DNA from: Tritrichomonas musculus
Taxonomy: Eukaryota; Parabasalia; Tritrichomonadida; Tritrichomonadidae
DNA: 64,000 nucleotides
Assembly: GCA_039105265.1 (NCBI GenBank)
Contig: JAPFFF010000052.1
Span: 930,001-994,000 of the forward strand
Direction: 5' to 3'
In this document: positions 54,031 to 64,000 of the stretch, one piece after another
How the letters are laid out: every line of letters begins with the position of its first letter
Numbering within the stretch: position 1 is the stretch's first letter
Program-made: the position numbers and the translations under genes
Notes under the pieces: generated by a model
What the model was told of the DNA's origin: nothing
Database searches by the model: none
The model's input: the letters and a program-made list of their open reading frames with translations, nothing else

Positions 54031-57000
54031 ATGCAAACAATCTCATTCCAAGAGATTCCTAACGAATATAAAGAACTAAAAGATCAAATTACGAATTCAC
54101 TAATGAAAAAAATATATGCACAATTCACATTTTTTTATTTTCCTTGCTTTTTATTTCATTTAGATGATAATAATAAAGTTCTTATCAATGATTTTCTAAT
54201 AAACTTTTTGAGAAACCATAATTTAATTATTTACCAGTATTCTAAATGCAAATCCAGCTCTAACGATACCGTTTCAGATTGTATTATTACAGTTGAAGGA
54301 AAATGCGTCATCATAAAAAAAGCTAACGTGGCATTTATGAATGACATATTTGCAAAAATAAGTTCAACGATAATCAATGCTAAATCAAGTTTTCTTGAAG
54401 AATTAATCAGGAATTTTTGTAAAATTTTTCAGAAAGAGAGAAACAAAAATAATTCTTTTATTACTTTAACATTACATTCAATTTTAGGTTACTTGATTGG
54501 AAGATTTTTTTATCCGTCACATTTTTTTAAGGATCCTTCTTTTTTTAAATTTGATCCCAACAACAATTATATTGGAGATGATATTCGACTGAAACTTGCC
54601 GAAGCTTTAAAAACATATAAAAATGAAGAAACAAAAAAAATAATTAATGAAATTAACGAAAAAATTGTAACAGAAGAAGATGAATATCAAAACACAAAGA
54701 TTTATGAATTTACAAAAGAAGATTTCATCACCTTAAAAGAAATTGGGAAGGCAAACTCAAGTAATTCTTTTTTTTTTATTTGGTGATTCATCGAGAAAGC
54801 CTTTTTCTTTTTGTTATTAAAATATTGGCAAATTACACCAATATAAAGCACGAATCTTACTTTTGTGAAAATTTCACACATCCATGCATCACCCACTTTT
54901 ATGGATATATGAGAAAAAATGGGGAAATAAATGGCCTTGTTTATGAATTTATGAGTAACGGAACACTTAATGATTACATTATTAACAATGATGTAAATGA
55001 GATTTATTTACAGTTGACTTTAGTCCGTATTTTTCAAGGAATCAAATTTCTTCATTCACACTCTCTAATTCATAGAGATTTAAAACCTCAAAACATTCTT
55101 CTTGATCATGATTATCTTCCTTACATTTCTGATTTGGAAACAGTAAGAGAGTTGACTAAAGATAACACTGATTTGACAACCGATTTTTCTTCACCAATTT
55201 ATGGTTCACCAGAACAATATATGGGTGAGTGCTCACTGATTTCTTTTTCATCTGATATTTATTCATTTGGCGCAATTGTATATTTTGTTTTTGAAAAGAA
55301 AAATATGTTTGAAAAAAATCAATCAATCATTTCATTTTTACAAAAAGAAGATATTCCGACTTTGGAAAATGCTTCTAATAATTTTCAATACATATACAAA
55401 TCATGCGTTAAATACAATCCAAAAGAAAGATTAACAATTAAACAGATTGAAGAAATTTTCATGAAAGAAATCAATTCATTTGATTATCTTGAGAAATATT
55501 CATGTCAAATGAGTACACATGAATTAACGCAATATTTTACTGAGATTATCTTGTTTCTAGCGAATAATAAAAGGCTTTTGTTTAAATATCTGAAATTTAT
55601 CAATAATTTCCACAAAATGTATTCACTAAGAAATGAAAAGAACAATTCAATTTTTTATTACTATTTAGGAAAGATTTTCTACAATGGTATTTGTTTTGAT
55701 CCAGATTATTCTAAATCCAAATATTATTTTGAATTATCTGCCAAAGAAAATAATTGCAAAGCAATTTTAATGTTAGGAGATCTTTATCGTAAAGGGAGGG
55801 GCGTTGAGGAGGATTATGTAAAAGCTAAAGAATATTATGAGCTTGCTTCCAAGTCAAATAACTCCAAAGCTTTTTTAAAAATTGGTGATCTTTATTTTGA
55901 TGGAGAAGGCGTTGAACAAGATTATTTAAAAGCTAAAGAATATTATGAATTATCTTCACAATTAAATAATTCAAAATCTCTTTTAAAAATCGGTGATCTT
56001 TATTTCGATGGAAAAGGCGTTGAACAAGATTATTTAAAAGCTAAAGAATATTATGAATTATCTGCTAAATTTAATAATTCAGATGCACTCTTTAAATTAG
56101 GCAATATGTTTGTGAAAGGTTTAGTAATGGATAATAAAATGTATAACGCACAGGAATATTTTGAATTATCAGCCAAATTAAATAATCCTCAAGCTCTTGT
56201 TGTTTTAGGATCATATTTATTAATTGGCCTTCCAGATGATCTTAACTATAAAAAGGGCAAAAAATATTTAGAATTGGCAGCTCAACAAGATTATCCTCAG
56301 AGTTTTTTAAGCTTAGGAGTCATGTATGAGACTGGGAAAGGAGTTAAACAAGATTGCTTTAAAGCAAAAGAATATTATGAAACAGCAGTTAAGCACAATT
56401 GTTCAGACGCACTTACTAATTTAGGACTTTTATATATTAGAGGAGAAGGTATTAATATAGATATACAAAAAGCAAAGTATTATTTAGAATTAGCTATCAA
56501 ACATAATGATCCAATTGCTGCATATTTTTTAGGAGGTATTTATTCAAATGAATTATACGGATATCAAGATTATAAAAAAGCAAAAGAATATTTTGAATTA
56601 TCAGCAAAACTTAAATATCCAAAAGCTTTTCATGTATTAGGAACTCTTTACTTAAATGGTCTAGGTGTTAAGCAGGATATTCTAAAAGCAATAGAGTTGT
56701 TTCATGAATTTATAATAGCTGACAAATCATTTCTTGGAGATTTCAATGATTACATTGAACAAACAAATATCGCCGCATTTTTGAGCTCTAAAATCTCTTC
56801 GGATGATTATTTGTGCCTAGGTGATCGATACATGCTAGGAGAAGGAGCTGAAAAAAATTTTTCAAAAGCTTTAAAGTATTATGAAATATCAGCAAATTTA
56901 AATAATCCTCGAGCAACTTTTAACCTTGGATTAATTTATTTTAATGGGATAAATGTAAAAAAAGATTATATAAAAGCTAAACATTATTTTGATTTAGGTG

Positions 57001-59234
57001 TGAATTTAGGTGATTCAAATTCTATTAATTATATAGGATTGTTTTATTTACATGGATATTCAGTTAAAAAGGATTTGAATAAAGCTAAAGAATATTTCGA
57101 AATATCTTGTGGTTTGAATAATACATATGCATTTATTAATTTAGGTAATATGTATTTATTTGGTAATGGAGTTGAACAAAATTTTTTAAAAGCAAAATAT
57201 TTTTTTGAATTTGCAGCGAAACAAAAAGATCCAGCAGCCTTGTATAATCTTGGAAGGCTTTATATCAATGATGATTTCAAAGATCATGATTATTCAATAG
57301 GTTTACAATATTTCATACAATCAGCAAAACAAGGCTTTTCAGAGGCATATACATCTTTAGGAGTATTTTATTTGGAAGGAAAAATAGTTCCGTCAGATTA
57401 TATAAAGGCAATTGAATACATGGAATTAGGTGCCAAACAAGGAAATATGGATGCGATTTTTAACTTAGGAACTCTCTATATATCAGGATTTGGAGTTGAG
57501 CAAAATTTTAGCAAAGCTAAAGAATATTATGAATATTATATATCAAGGAGCGATCATGCAAATATATTTGCTTATATTAATTTAGGAATTATTTATTTGC
57601 ATGGGCTTTGTGGAAAACATGATTTTTCAAAAGCAAAGCATTATCTTGAGATTGGTGCAAAGCAAAATCATCCTGTTGCTTTTTGTAATCTAGGATATCT
57701 TTATTTTAATGGATATGGAATTCCAAGAGACTACTTAAAAGCCAAGTATTATTTTGAATTAGCAGCCAAGCATAATATTTCTGAAGCATATGTAAATTTG
57801 GCAGGTTTATATTTTAATGGATTAGGTGTAGAAAAAAATTGTTCTAAAGCAATAGAATATTACGAACTATCTGCAAAACAGAATAATTCCTATGCTCTTT
57901 TAAGTTTAGGAAATATTTATTATGAGGGCATGAATGTTAAAAAAGATTATTTTAAAGCTCATAATTATTTCTACAAATCAGCAATTTTGGGAGACTCAGT
58001 AGCCATGTACGAGCTAGGGAATATTTATTTAACAGGGAAAGGTGTCAAAAAAGATAAATTAAAAGCAGTATGTTATTATGAATTATCTTCTCATAAAGGC
58101 AACTCTCATGCTTTTTACCAATTGGGAAATCTTTACTCAAATGGTGAGTTTTTTGATATTGATATAAAAAAATCAATTGAGTTCTTCGAAAAAAGTATTA
58201 ATAAATCAAAAGACGTGTATAAAACTTCAAAGAATAATAATGGATATATGTTCATTATTACCTCAAATAATTTAATCAAATACTGTTGTTGTAATAATCT
58301 TGGCTTAATTTACATAGTATTTTATCAGGATATAAATAATGCAATCAAATATATTAAAGAATCAGCATTTGCTGAATATTCGTTTGGACAAAATAATTAT
58401 GGCCTTATAAATCAATTGTTTTTGGATAAGATTGAAGAAGCCCAACACTATTTTGAGCGAGCATCCAAGCAAAAATTTGCTCTTGCAGAGTATAATCTTG
58501 GGTATATTCATGAAAAAGAAGGACAAGCTGAACAATCAATTGCTAATTATATTAAAGCTTCAGAATATGAAGAAGAAGATTTAATGTTTCATGAAAACAA
58601 AATTGAAGACACACAATATGAAATTTCCAAATTATTCATTATTTGTTTAGCTAACTTTAAACTTATCAGATACTATTATACAAAGTCATGTATAGAAAAA
58701 ATGAAAAATTACTTTGTAAAAATAATATCGACATTAAACAAAAAAGGAGAAGAGTTGCAATATGAATTTTCATTTAACTATTCAAGTAATGATGAAAATT
58801 CTTTTTTATATATCAAAAATTTCATTCTAAAATTTCCTCTTTTTAACCTTAAAGATAAATACCATATCATAGGAAATAATGATCAGAATAATTTAATAAA
58901 TGATAATAAAAAATCACAATCAAAAGTCAACTTTTTAAAAAATAATAATGATTGTGATGAAAAAATACACTTAAAATGCAATGACGCACTACAAAAAGAT
59001 GTCGTTTTTGATGACCCAGGATTCTTTTTTGATTTTGTTTTAAAAAATAATAAAAGAGAGACAATTTTTATTAAATTCATTTCTGATATTATATCAACAA
59101 TGGAATCTATTTTATATACGCCGCCTTATCGAATATTATTTGGAAGAATAGACATAAGTAAATCCAAACAAATTGACAAAAGAAAAAATATAAATGTATT
59201 ATTTTATGAAGGATTTGAATATAAAATTGAATGA
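54031..59234 (+). pseudogene. Kinase / Sel1-repeat gene with one frameshift
   Basis: Two overlapping frames belong to one gene. The first (54031-54786) holds an unknown N-terminal domain and the start of the kinase (FITLKEIGKANSSNSF). The second continues with YLVIHRES, FVIKIL, IHRDLKPQNILL and ISDLET (DFG replaced by DLE). The shift falls in a run of T near 54768-54777, so a sequencing error is possible. After the kinase (to about 55490) come roughly 25 Sel1-like repeats (about 55630-58560) of the form KAKEYYELSAKxNNSxALxxLG, then a unique C terminus. Sel1 solenoids act as scaffolds. The intact gene would encode about 1.73 thousand residues. If the shift is real, the gene is a very young pseudogene. 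Confidence 0.8.
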
Positions 59235-59867
59235 TTCTTCTCATATCGAACTTTTTTTTAATAGATATTTAAATAATCATCAAATCCAATCCAGCTTTGT
59301 TTAAAATATTTCTTTGAAGCAAAAAATTTTGGTCTATTTAAACAAATTTGATCTGAAGATTTTTTAAGCAGTTGACTGTTTGGTCTCAAAATGTAACTAA
59401 AAAAAATTGGAAAATTGGAATCGCTCGCCACAGTTAGGTCTGAAACCAAAAAATCTTCCTATCATGTAACGAAATCATATATTTGTATTTGTTTGATATA
59501 TGGAGGAAAGGTAGCTGTTTCATTACTTCATCATATTCATCTTTTTTGATGTCACTTATACCAGCAATAAGATCATTTTTTGTTCAAGTTGAGAAATTTA
59601 TTTTGTGTAACATTAAGGTATGTACTTTTCAAGTGATCATGACAAATAAAAACTGCCATTGCACAATGTAATACAATACAAAATGAGTTTTTTCTTCTAT
59701 TCTAGTTTTTTTTGACCAAAAAAACAAATTATTTACTTGGACAGCTTTATTTCTTTTTTCATGATATCACAAATGTAATGAATTCAAAAAAAAAAAAAAA
59801 TGCAATATGAAATTTATCCAAAATTCAAAATTTTTGGAAAAAAAGAGAAAAAAATCATTTTCCTAAA
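59235..59867. other. Intergenic stretch with an unrecognised fragment
   Basis: On the minus strand, 59258-59449 is open without an ATG and reads SDLTVASDSNFPIFFSYILR, then CLNRPKFFASKKYF and WIGFDDYLNIY. The composition looks protein-like and may be the 3' end of a lost gene. The family is not recognised. The rest is AT-rich. Confidence 0.4.
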
Positions 59868-60165
59868 ATGTTTCAAGAATTAGAAAATAAAGTATTGGAA
59901 ATGAATCAAATGATTGAAGAAAATAAAAGGATCATTGATGAACAAAACCAAAAAATTGAACAATAACAAATTCTAATTAATGAATTAACAAACAAATTGG
60001 ATCAATTTAAAATAGTTGTAAAAGACGTCATTGAAGCAGGAGTTCAAATATCAAAACAAAATCAAGATGCAGAATTACGACAACATGGATATTGCCAGTC
60101 ATTCTACGCATTAGCATATATACAATCATTTGGAAATGCAATGTTGGCAAAAATATCTCAGTAAG
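59868..60165 (+). pseudogene. Small coiled-coil gene with an internal stop
   Basis: The ATG at 59868 follows TCATTTTCCTAAA, a good Inr. The frame encodes a coiled coil (FQELENKVLEMNQMIEENKR), meets TAA at 59964, and continues in the same frame for about 65 codons (LINELTNKLDQFKIVVKDVI, YIQSFGNAMLAKISQ) to a stop. It is either a recent pseudogene or only the first 32 codons are used. Confidence 0.55.
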
Positions 60166-60493
60166 AAGAATCATTTGAAATTAATATATACTAAAGAGTA
60201 TTATATAATATGAATATTTTACTAAAACATTTTTTTTTAATATTTATAAACTGGAAACGGAAAGTTAGTACCACGGTAGCTTTCAGTGGGACGTTTCTGA
60301 GATCTCATAGAATCTAAAAATTAGCTTTACAAATTCATAAAAATGATCGTTTTTCATTCAATTTTAAAATCGAAATAACGTCATGGTTTATGATGCTAAT
60401 AAATCAATATCATAGCAAATGTAAATTAAAACGATTTGTTAAAAAAAGTATGGGAACCAAATTGTTAAAACTGATAAATTTAATCAATGATTA

Positions 60494-60549
60494 AATGAAT
60501 CAATAAAATGTCATCATAATGATTTTGAGTCAAATTTAATCTTGTAATA
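60494..60549 (+). pseudogene. DUF3447/ankyrin relic
   Basis: Encodes NESIKCHHNDFESNLIL and a stop, close to TESIKCHHNDFADYF in the ankyrin-family gene at 41591-42760. Only about 17 codons remain. It lies about 65 bp upstream of an LRR relic. Confidence 0.55.
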
Positions 60550-60614
60550 AAAAAAATATAATTCCACCATCAATTACAATAATTAGTAATCGTTATTTTA
60601 TTTATTATATTGCT

Positions 60615-60830
60615 CTGGAACAAATTGCAATTCCATCATCAGTAACTTCAATTGGTGACAATGCTTTCAAAGGATGTTCATCATTAATACAAATTACAAT
60701 TCCATCATCTGTAACTGAAATTGGAGATTATGCTTTTAATAAATGTACATCATTAACACAAATTACAATTACATTATCTATTAAGATAAGATTTCGCATC
60801 CCATCAAATGTACAAATAGCAACTTTTTAA
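60615..60830 (+). pseudogene. BspA-type LRR relic
   Basis: 72 codons ending in TAA: LEQIAIPSSVTSIGDNAF, KGCSSLIQITIPSSVTEIGD and YAFNKCTSLTQITI, then a short tail (IPSNVQIATF) like the end of the gene at 42914-44644. No start codon or N-terminal part in frame. Confidence 0.65.
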
Positions 60831-61546
60831 TTCATGATAAAGAAATATATTAAACAAATTTCATTGTTTTATTTTAACTGATATGATGAGATATAAAAAT
60901 GTTAAAAATTTTGCTTAGATTTCTTGGATTGGTGGCACCGTCTGAAATCAGTAATTTGATCATATTTAAATCGTCTTCAATTTTACAAAATAAATATCGA
61001 TATTTTATTTTTAAAAAATCAAATTAATTTTTTATCTTTATCAAGTAATAAGTTTTCTCTGAATAGAAAAGTAGATATTTAGGGAAAAATGAGCTGCAAA
61101 TAATTGGTAATTTGCTTTTTTTAATTCTTTCAACAGAAAACCAAAAATGTGGACATTTTGTAATAAAAATAAAATTCTAGCTTGTTAGAATAGCATTCTG
61201 GCAAATAAAGTTACTTGCCCGATGGTACTGTAAATTTAAATATTTGAAAGAATTAATTCAAATCATTTGTTAATTAATTTGAACATTATTGAAAAAATTG
61301 AAAGTGTTTCTGTGAATTTTATCAAAAATTTCTTTATACAATTTCTGAATGGAATTTTCAATATGATTGGTGAATGAAGTTTCCCACAATATATATATAT
61401 GAAGAAATAGGAATATTTTTAACATTTTTTTCCATTAAATATTACATCAAAATTTTAACCTTTTTGTCACTTTTTTTTATACGGCATTTTTATTTTATTA
61501 TTAAACTCTCATTGAAAATTGAAAGGCCCTTTCACATTTTATAAAA
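60831..61546. other. AT-rich intergenic stretch
   Basis: Nothing recognisable except the start region of the next gene (TTTCACATTTTATAAAAATG). Confidence 0.55.
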
Positions 61547-64000
61547 ATGGAATTTGAAGGTGCATTTTTCGATACATCAAATTATGAACTCACTGGCCTA
61601 AAACTTGGTGAAGGTACTTTTGGAAAAGTTTATGTAGTTAATCGTTTGTCCGATATGACACAATATGCAGCAAAAGTGATTTATGCAAATGGAATGTTTA
61701 GTAGTCATGATCAAATAATGTTACTAAGAGAATCATTGATTCTTTATAAGCTCGATCATCCTTGCATCGTAAAATTTTTTGGAATTAATTTTCATTCTTT
61801 TGATGATCCAAGTAAACTTGAGCCAACAATTCTAACTGAATATCTTCCACATGGATCATTAAAAGGAATTCTTGACAAAGAAAAAAATTCAATTGCAGAT
61901 CCTGATTGGAATGCCACCAAAAAATATATTTGTTTATTAGGAATTGCTGATGCAATGAGATATTTGCATAAACATGGAATTCTTCATCGAGATTTAAAGC
62001 CACAAAATATCCTCATTGATTCAAATTATTATCCAAGAATATGTGATTTTGGACTCTCAAAATGCTTTTCTGAATCAATAACAAGATCAATGCAATTATC
62101 GATGACAGGAAAAATTGGTACCCCTCTTTATATGGCCCCTGAATTGCTTGAAGATGATGATGATTTTGGACATTACACTTCTAGCATTGATGTTTATGCT
62201 TTTGCAATTCTTGCCTATGAAATTGTAACTGGAATTGAGCCATTTTCTGAAGGAGGAAAATCGGCATCTTTAAAAGTTTTCTTAAATAAAATATCTAATG
62301 GTTCAAGGCCAAAATTTATTAATGGAATTACTGAAAAAATGAAGAATTTGATTTCTCAATGTTGGAATCAAAATATGAAAGAAAGGCCTTCTTTTGATGA
62401 GATTTTTCAACAATTAACTGAAGATTTTTCATATTTTGATGAAACAATTGATGAAGATGAAGTCCGTGAATTTATAGAAGATTTAAAAGAAGCAGAATCA
62501 TCTGATACTATCATTGATGGAGAACCTAAAGAAATTGAAAAAATTAAAGAAGAAAATAAACAACTTAAAAAAAATATAGGCCAAATAAAATTTGAAAATG
62601 AAAATTTAAACAATATAAAACAGCAACTTGAAATTGAAAGAAATGATTTAAAAACAAAAAATGATCAAACAAAAGCTGATTATTTAAAGCTTAAAAAAGA
62701 AAATGAATTAATGAAAAAAGAAATTCAGTTGATTAAAGAAGAAAATGTAAAATTAAAAGCACAAAATAATGAGTTAAAAGAGAAATCAATGGATGAAAAT
62801 AAATTGAAGATCAATGATAAAAAAGTAGAAAACATGACAATTGGTCAATTTAACGCTCTTTCATTAAAAGAACAGCAACAAATTTCAAATGAGATATCAA
62901 ATATATTTAGTTGTAAAATGAAATATTATTTCAAAAAAATTAGCAATATTACTCGTTATTTATTGAACTATACTGCAATTGAATCAAATCAATGTTTTAC
63001 AATAGTTTCACCAAGTGATGAAAAGTTGATACATTTAAGTAATGAGTATAGGATTCAGATACTTTCAAATTTAATTAATTCTCTTTTAAAAAGTAGTGAT
63101 TTTATTAATCTTTTAAAGGAGTTTCAACAGTTCACTGTTGAACTTAAATATCCATCTGATTCATTCCAAGAAAATTATGAAAATATTTTTGAACTTAAAA
63201 ACTCTCAGTTTGCTGAAAATCAATTTACAATTTCTGTTTTATTTTCAGGTGTTGATGAGATTGATCTAAAATTGGATGAAGAAAATGATTTAAACATTAA
63301 TTATGGTTACTTTGATGATACTGTAAATATTATAGAATCGGTTTCTTTTTTGAGATCCCTACAAGAAGTATCTATTTCATCTTCAGTTGAATCGATTGGA
63401 AACTATGCTTTTGAAGGATGTTCTTCTTTAACTCAAATTTTAATTCCTTCTTCTGTAACGTATATAGGTGAATTAGCTTTTTATGGATGTATCTCATTAG
63501 TAAAAGTATCAATATCTTCTTCAATAACATCAATAAATGATGAAACTTTTCGTAAATGCACTAGTTTGGAACAAATAACAATTCCTTCTTCAGTTAAAAC
63601 TATTAAAAGCGGTGCTTTTCGGAAATGTACTTCTTTAAAAGAAATTATAATTCCTTCTTCAGTCACATTTATAGGAGATAATGCATTTCGAAAATGCACA
63701 GCATTAAAAAAGATAATTATTCCTTCTTCTATTACATCAATTGGAAATGGAGCATTCAGTAAATGCACATCATTAACCAGCATTTCAATTCCTTCTTCTA
63801 TAAATGCTCTTAATAAATATGTATTTTATGAATGTTCATCTTTGAAAGAAATTTCAATTCCTTCTTCTATAAAGTCAATTAAAGAATATGCTTTTGGTCA
63901 ATGCTCCTCATTGATAAAAATAGAAATTCCATCTTTGGTAACTTCAATTTCAGATCATCTTTTCGATGGTTGTTCATCTTTAATAGAAATATCAATTCCA
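61547..64000 (+). CDS. TKL kinase / coiled-coil / BspA-type LRR protein, 3' end beyond the window
   Basis: 818 codons open to the window edge. The kinase domain (about 15-285) is complete: Gly loop GEGTFGKV (21-28), Lys43 in AAKVIY, HRDLKPQN (H147-D149), CDFGLSK (D167), MAPELL and the C-lobe motif RPSFDEIFQQL. A charged coiled coil follows (about 325-430, IKEENKQLKKNIGQIK), then a region of about 150 residues of unknown fold, then LRR_5 repeats from about residue 600 (EVSISSSVESIGNYAFEGCS onward) in at least nine copies. All catalytic residues are present. Probably a cytoplasmic kinase whose LRR solenoid selects partners (inference). Confidence 0.88.
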   Translation, partial: MEFEGAFFDTSNYELTGLKLGEGTFGKVYVVNRLSDMTQYAAKVIYANGMFSSHDQIMLLRESLILYKLDHPCIVKFFGINFHSFDDPSKLEPTILTEYLPHGSLKGILDKEKNSIADPDWNATKKYICLLGIADAMRYLHKHGILHRDLKPQNILIDSNYYPRICDFGLSKCFSESITRSMQLSMTGKIGTPLYMAPELLEDDDDFGHYTSSIDVYAFAILAYEIVTGIEPFSEGGKSASLKVFLNKISNGSRPKFINGITEKMKNLISQCWNQNMKERPSFDEIFQQLTEDFSYFDETIDEDEVREFIEDLKEAESSDTIIDGEPKEIEKIKEENKQLKKNIGQIKFENENLNNIKQQLEIERNDLKTKNDQTKADYLKLKKENELMKKEIQLIKEENVKLKAQNNELKEKSMDENKLKINDKKVENMTIGQFNALSLKEQQQISNEISNIFSCKMKYYFKKISNITRYLLNYTAIESNQCFTIVSPSDEKLIHLSNEYRIQILSNLINSLLKSSDFINLLKEFQQFTVELKYPSDSFQENYENIFELKNSQFAENQFTISVLFSGVDEIDLKLDEENDLNINYGYFDDTVNIIESVSFLRSLQEVSISSSVESIGNYAFEGCSSLTQILIPSSVTYIGELAFYGCISLVKVSISSSITSINDETFRKCTSLEQITIPSSVKTIKSGAFRKCTSLKEIIIPSSVTFIGDNAFRKCTALKKIIIPSSITSIGNGAFSKCTSLTSISIPSSINALNKYVFYECSSLKEISIPSSIKSIKEYAFGQCSSLIKIEIPSLVTSISDHLFDGCSSLIEISIP

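Overview
This window looks like nuclear DNA of a trichomonad (Parabasalia). It is very AT-rich and intron-poor. The host gene families are those expanded in Trichomonas and Tritrichomonas: BspA-type leucine-rich repeats, DUF3447-type ankyrin proteins, F5/8-type C (discoidin) domain proteins, Sel1-repeat kinases, and TKL kinases fused to coiled coils and LRRs. Several starts are preceded by a trichomonad Inr-like TCAYTW motif. The AT content and family mix suggest Tritrichomonas more than Trichomonas vaginalis; this is inference.

Layout. 1-4.6 kb: the 3' part of a sulfatase/LTA-synthase-like membrane enzyme and a BTB-like/coiled-coil/LRR protein on the minus strand. 4.96-30.66 kb: a 25.7 kb Polinton/Maverick that looks whole. 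Its terminal inverted repeats of about 240 bp are nearly identical. Inside are an HNH protein, adenain/Ulp1-type protease, candidate minor capsid protein, integrase with a chromodomain-like tail, packaging ATPase, major capsid candidate, protein-primed DNA polymerase B, two giant fibre-like paralogues and several small unknowns. 30.66-34.1 kb: a hairpin element, a standalone HECT gene with serine at the catalytic cysteine position, and gene relics. 34.1-39.2 kb: a glycoside hydrolase with tandem carbohydrate-binding modules, a YPPPP-rich small protein and a 5'-truncated BspA-like gene. 39.4-51.4 kb: a duplicated block of about 1.9 kb (kinase tail joined head-to-head to a truncated discoidin gene). 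Its two copies flank a DUF3447 gene, a gene with 22 BspA repeats and an AT-rich segment of about 3 kb bounded by TGGGGAAAAATGG motifs. One copy carries a 240-bp MITE. 52-59.2 kb: an atypical kinase and a long kinase/Sel1 gene split by one frameshift. 59.2-64 kb: relics, then a TKL kinase-coiled coil-LRR gene that runs off the window.

The Polinton genes form a coherent set: replication (PolB), integration, packaging (ATPase), maturation (protease) and virion building (capsid candidates, fibre-like giants). Two patterns stand out. Genes of the integration, packaging and virion set mostly start with a T-rich tract followed by TAAATG or AAAATG, whereas PolB and some small genes have a host-like Inr. 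Four Polinton proteins also carry five short motifs of the GIQTD/GTQT type, which resemble the binding motif for dynein light chain LC8.

No rRNA, tRNA or CRISPR array was recognised. All calls rest on reading the sequence; no database search was run.
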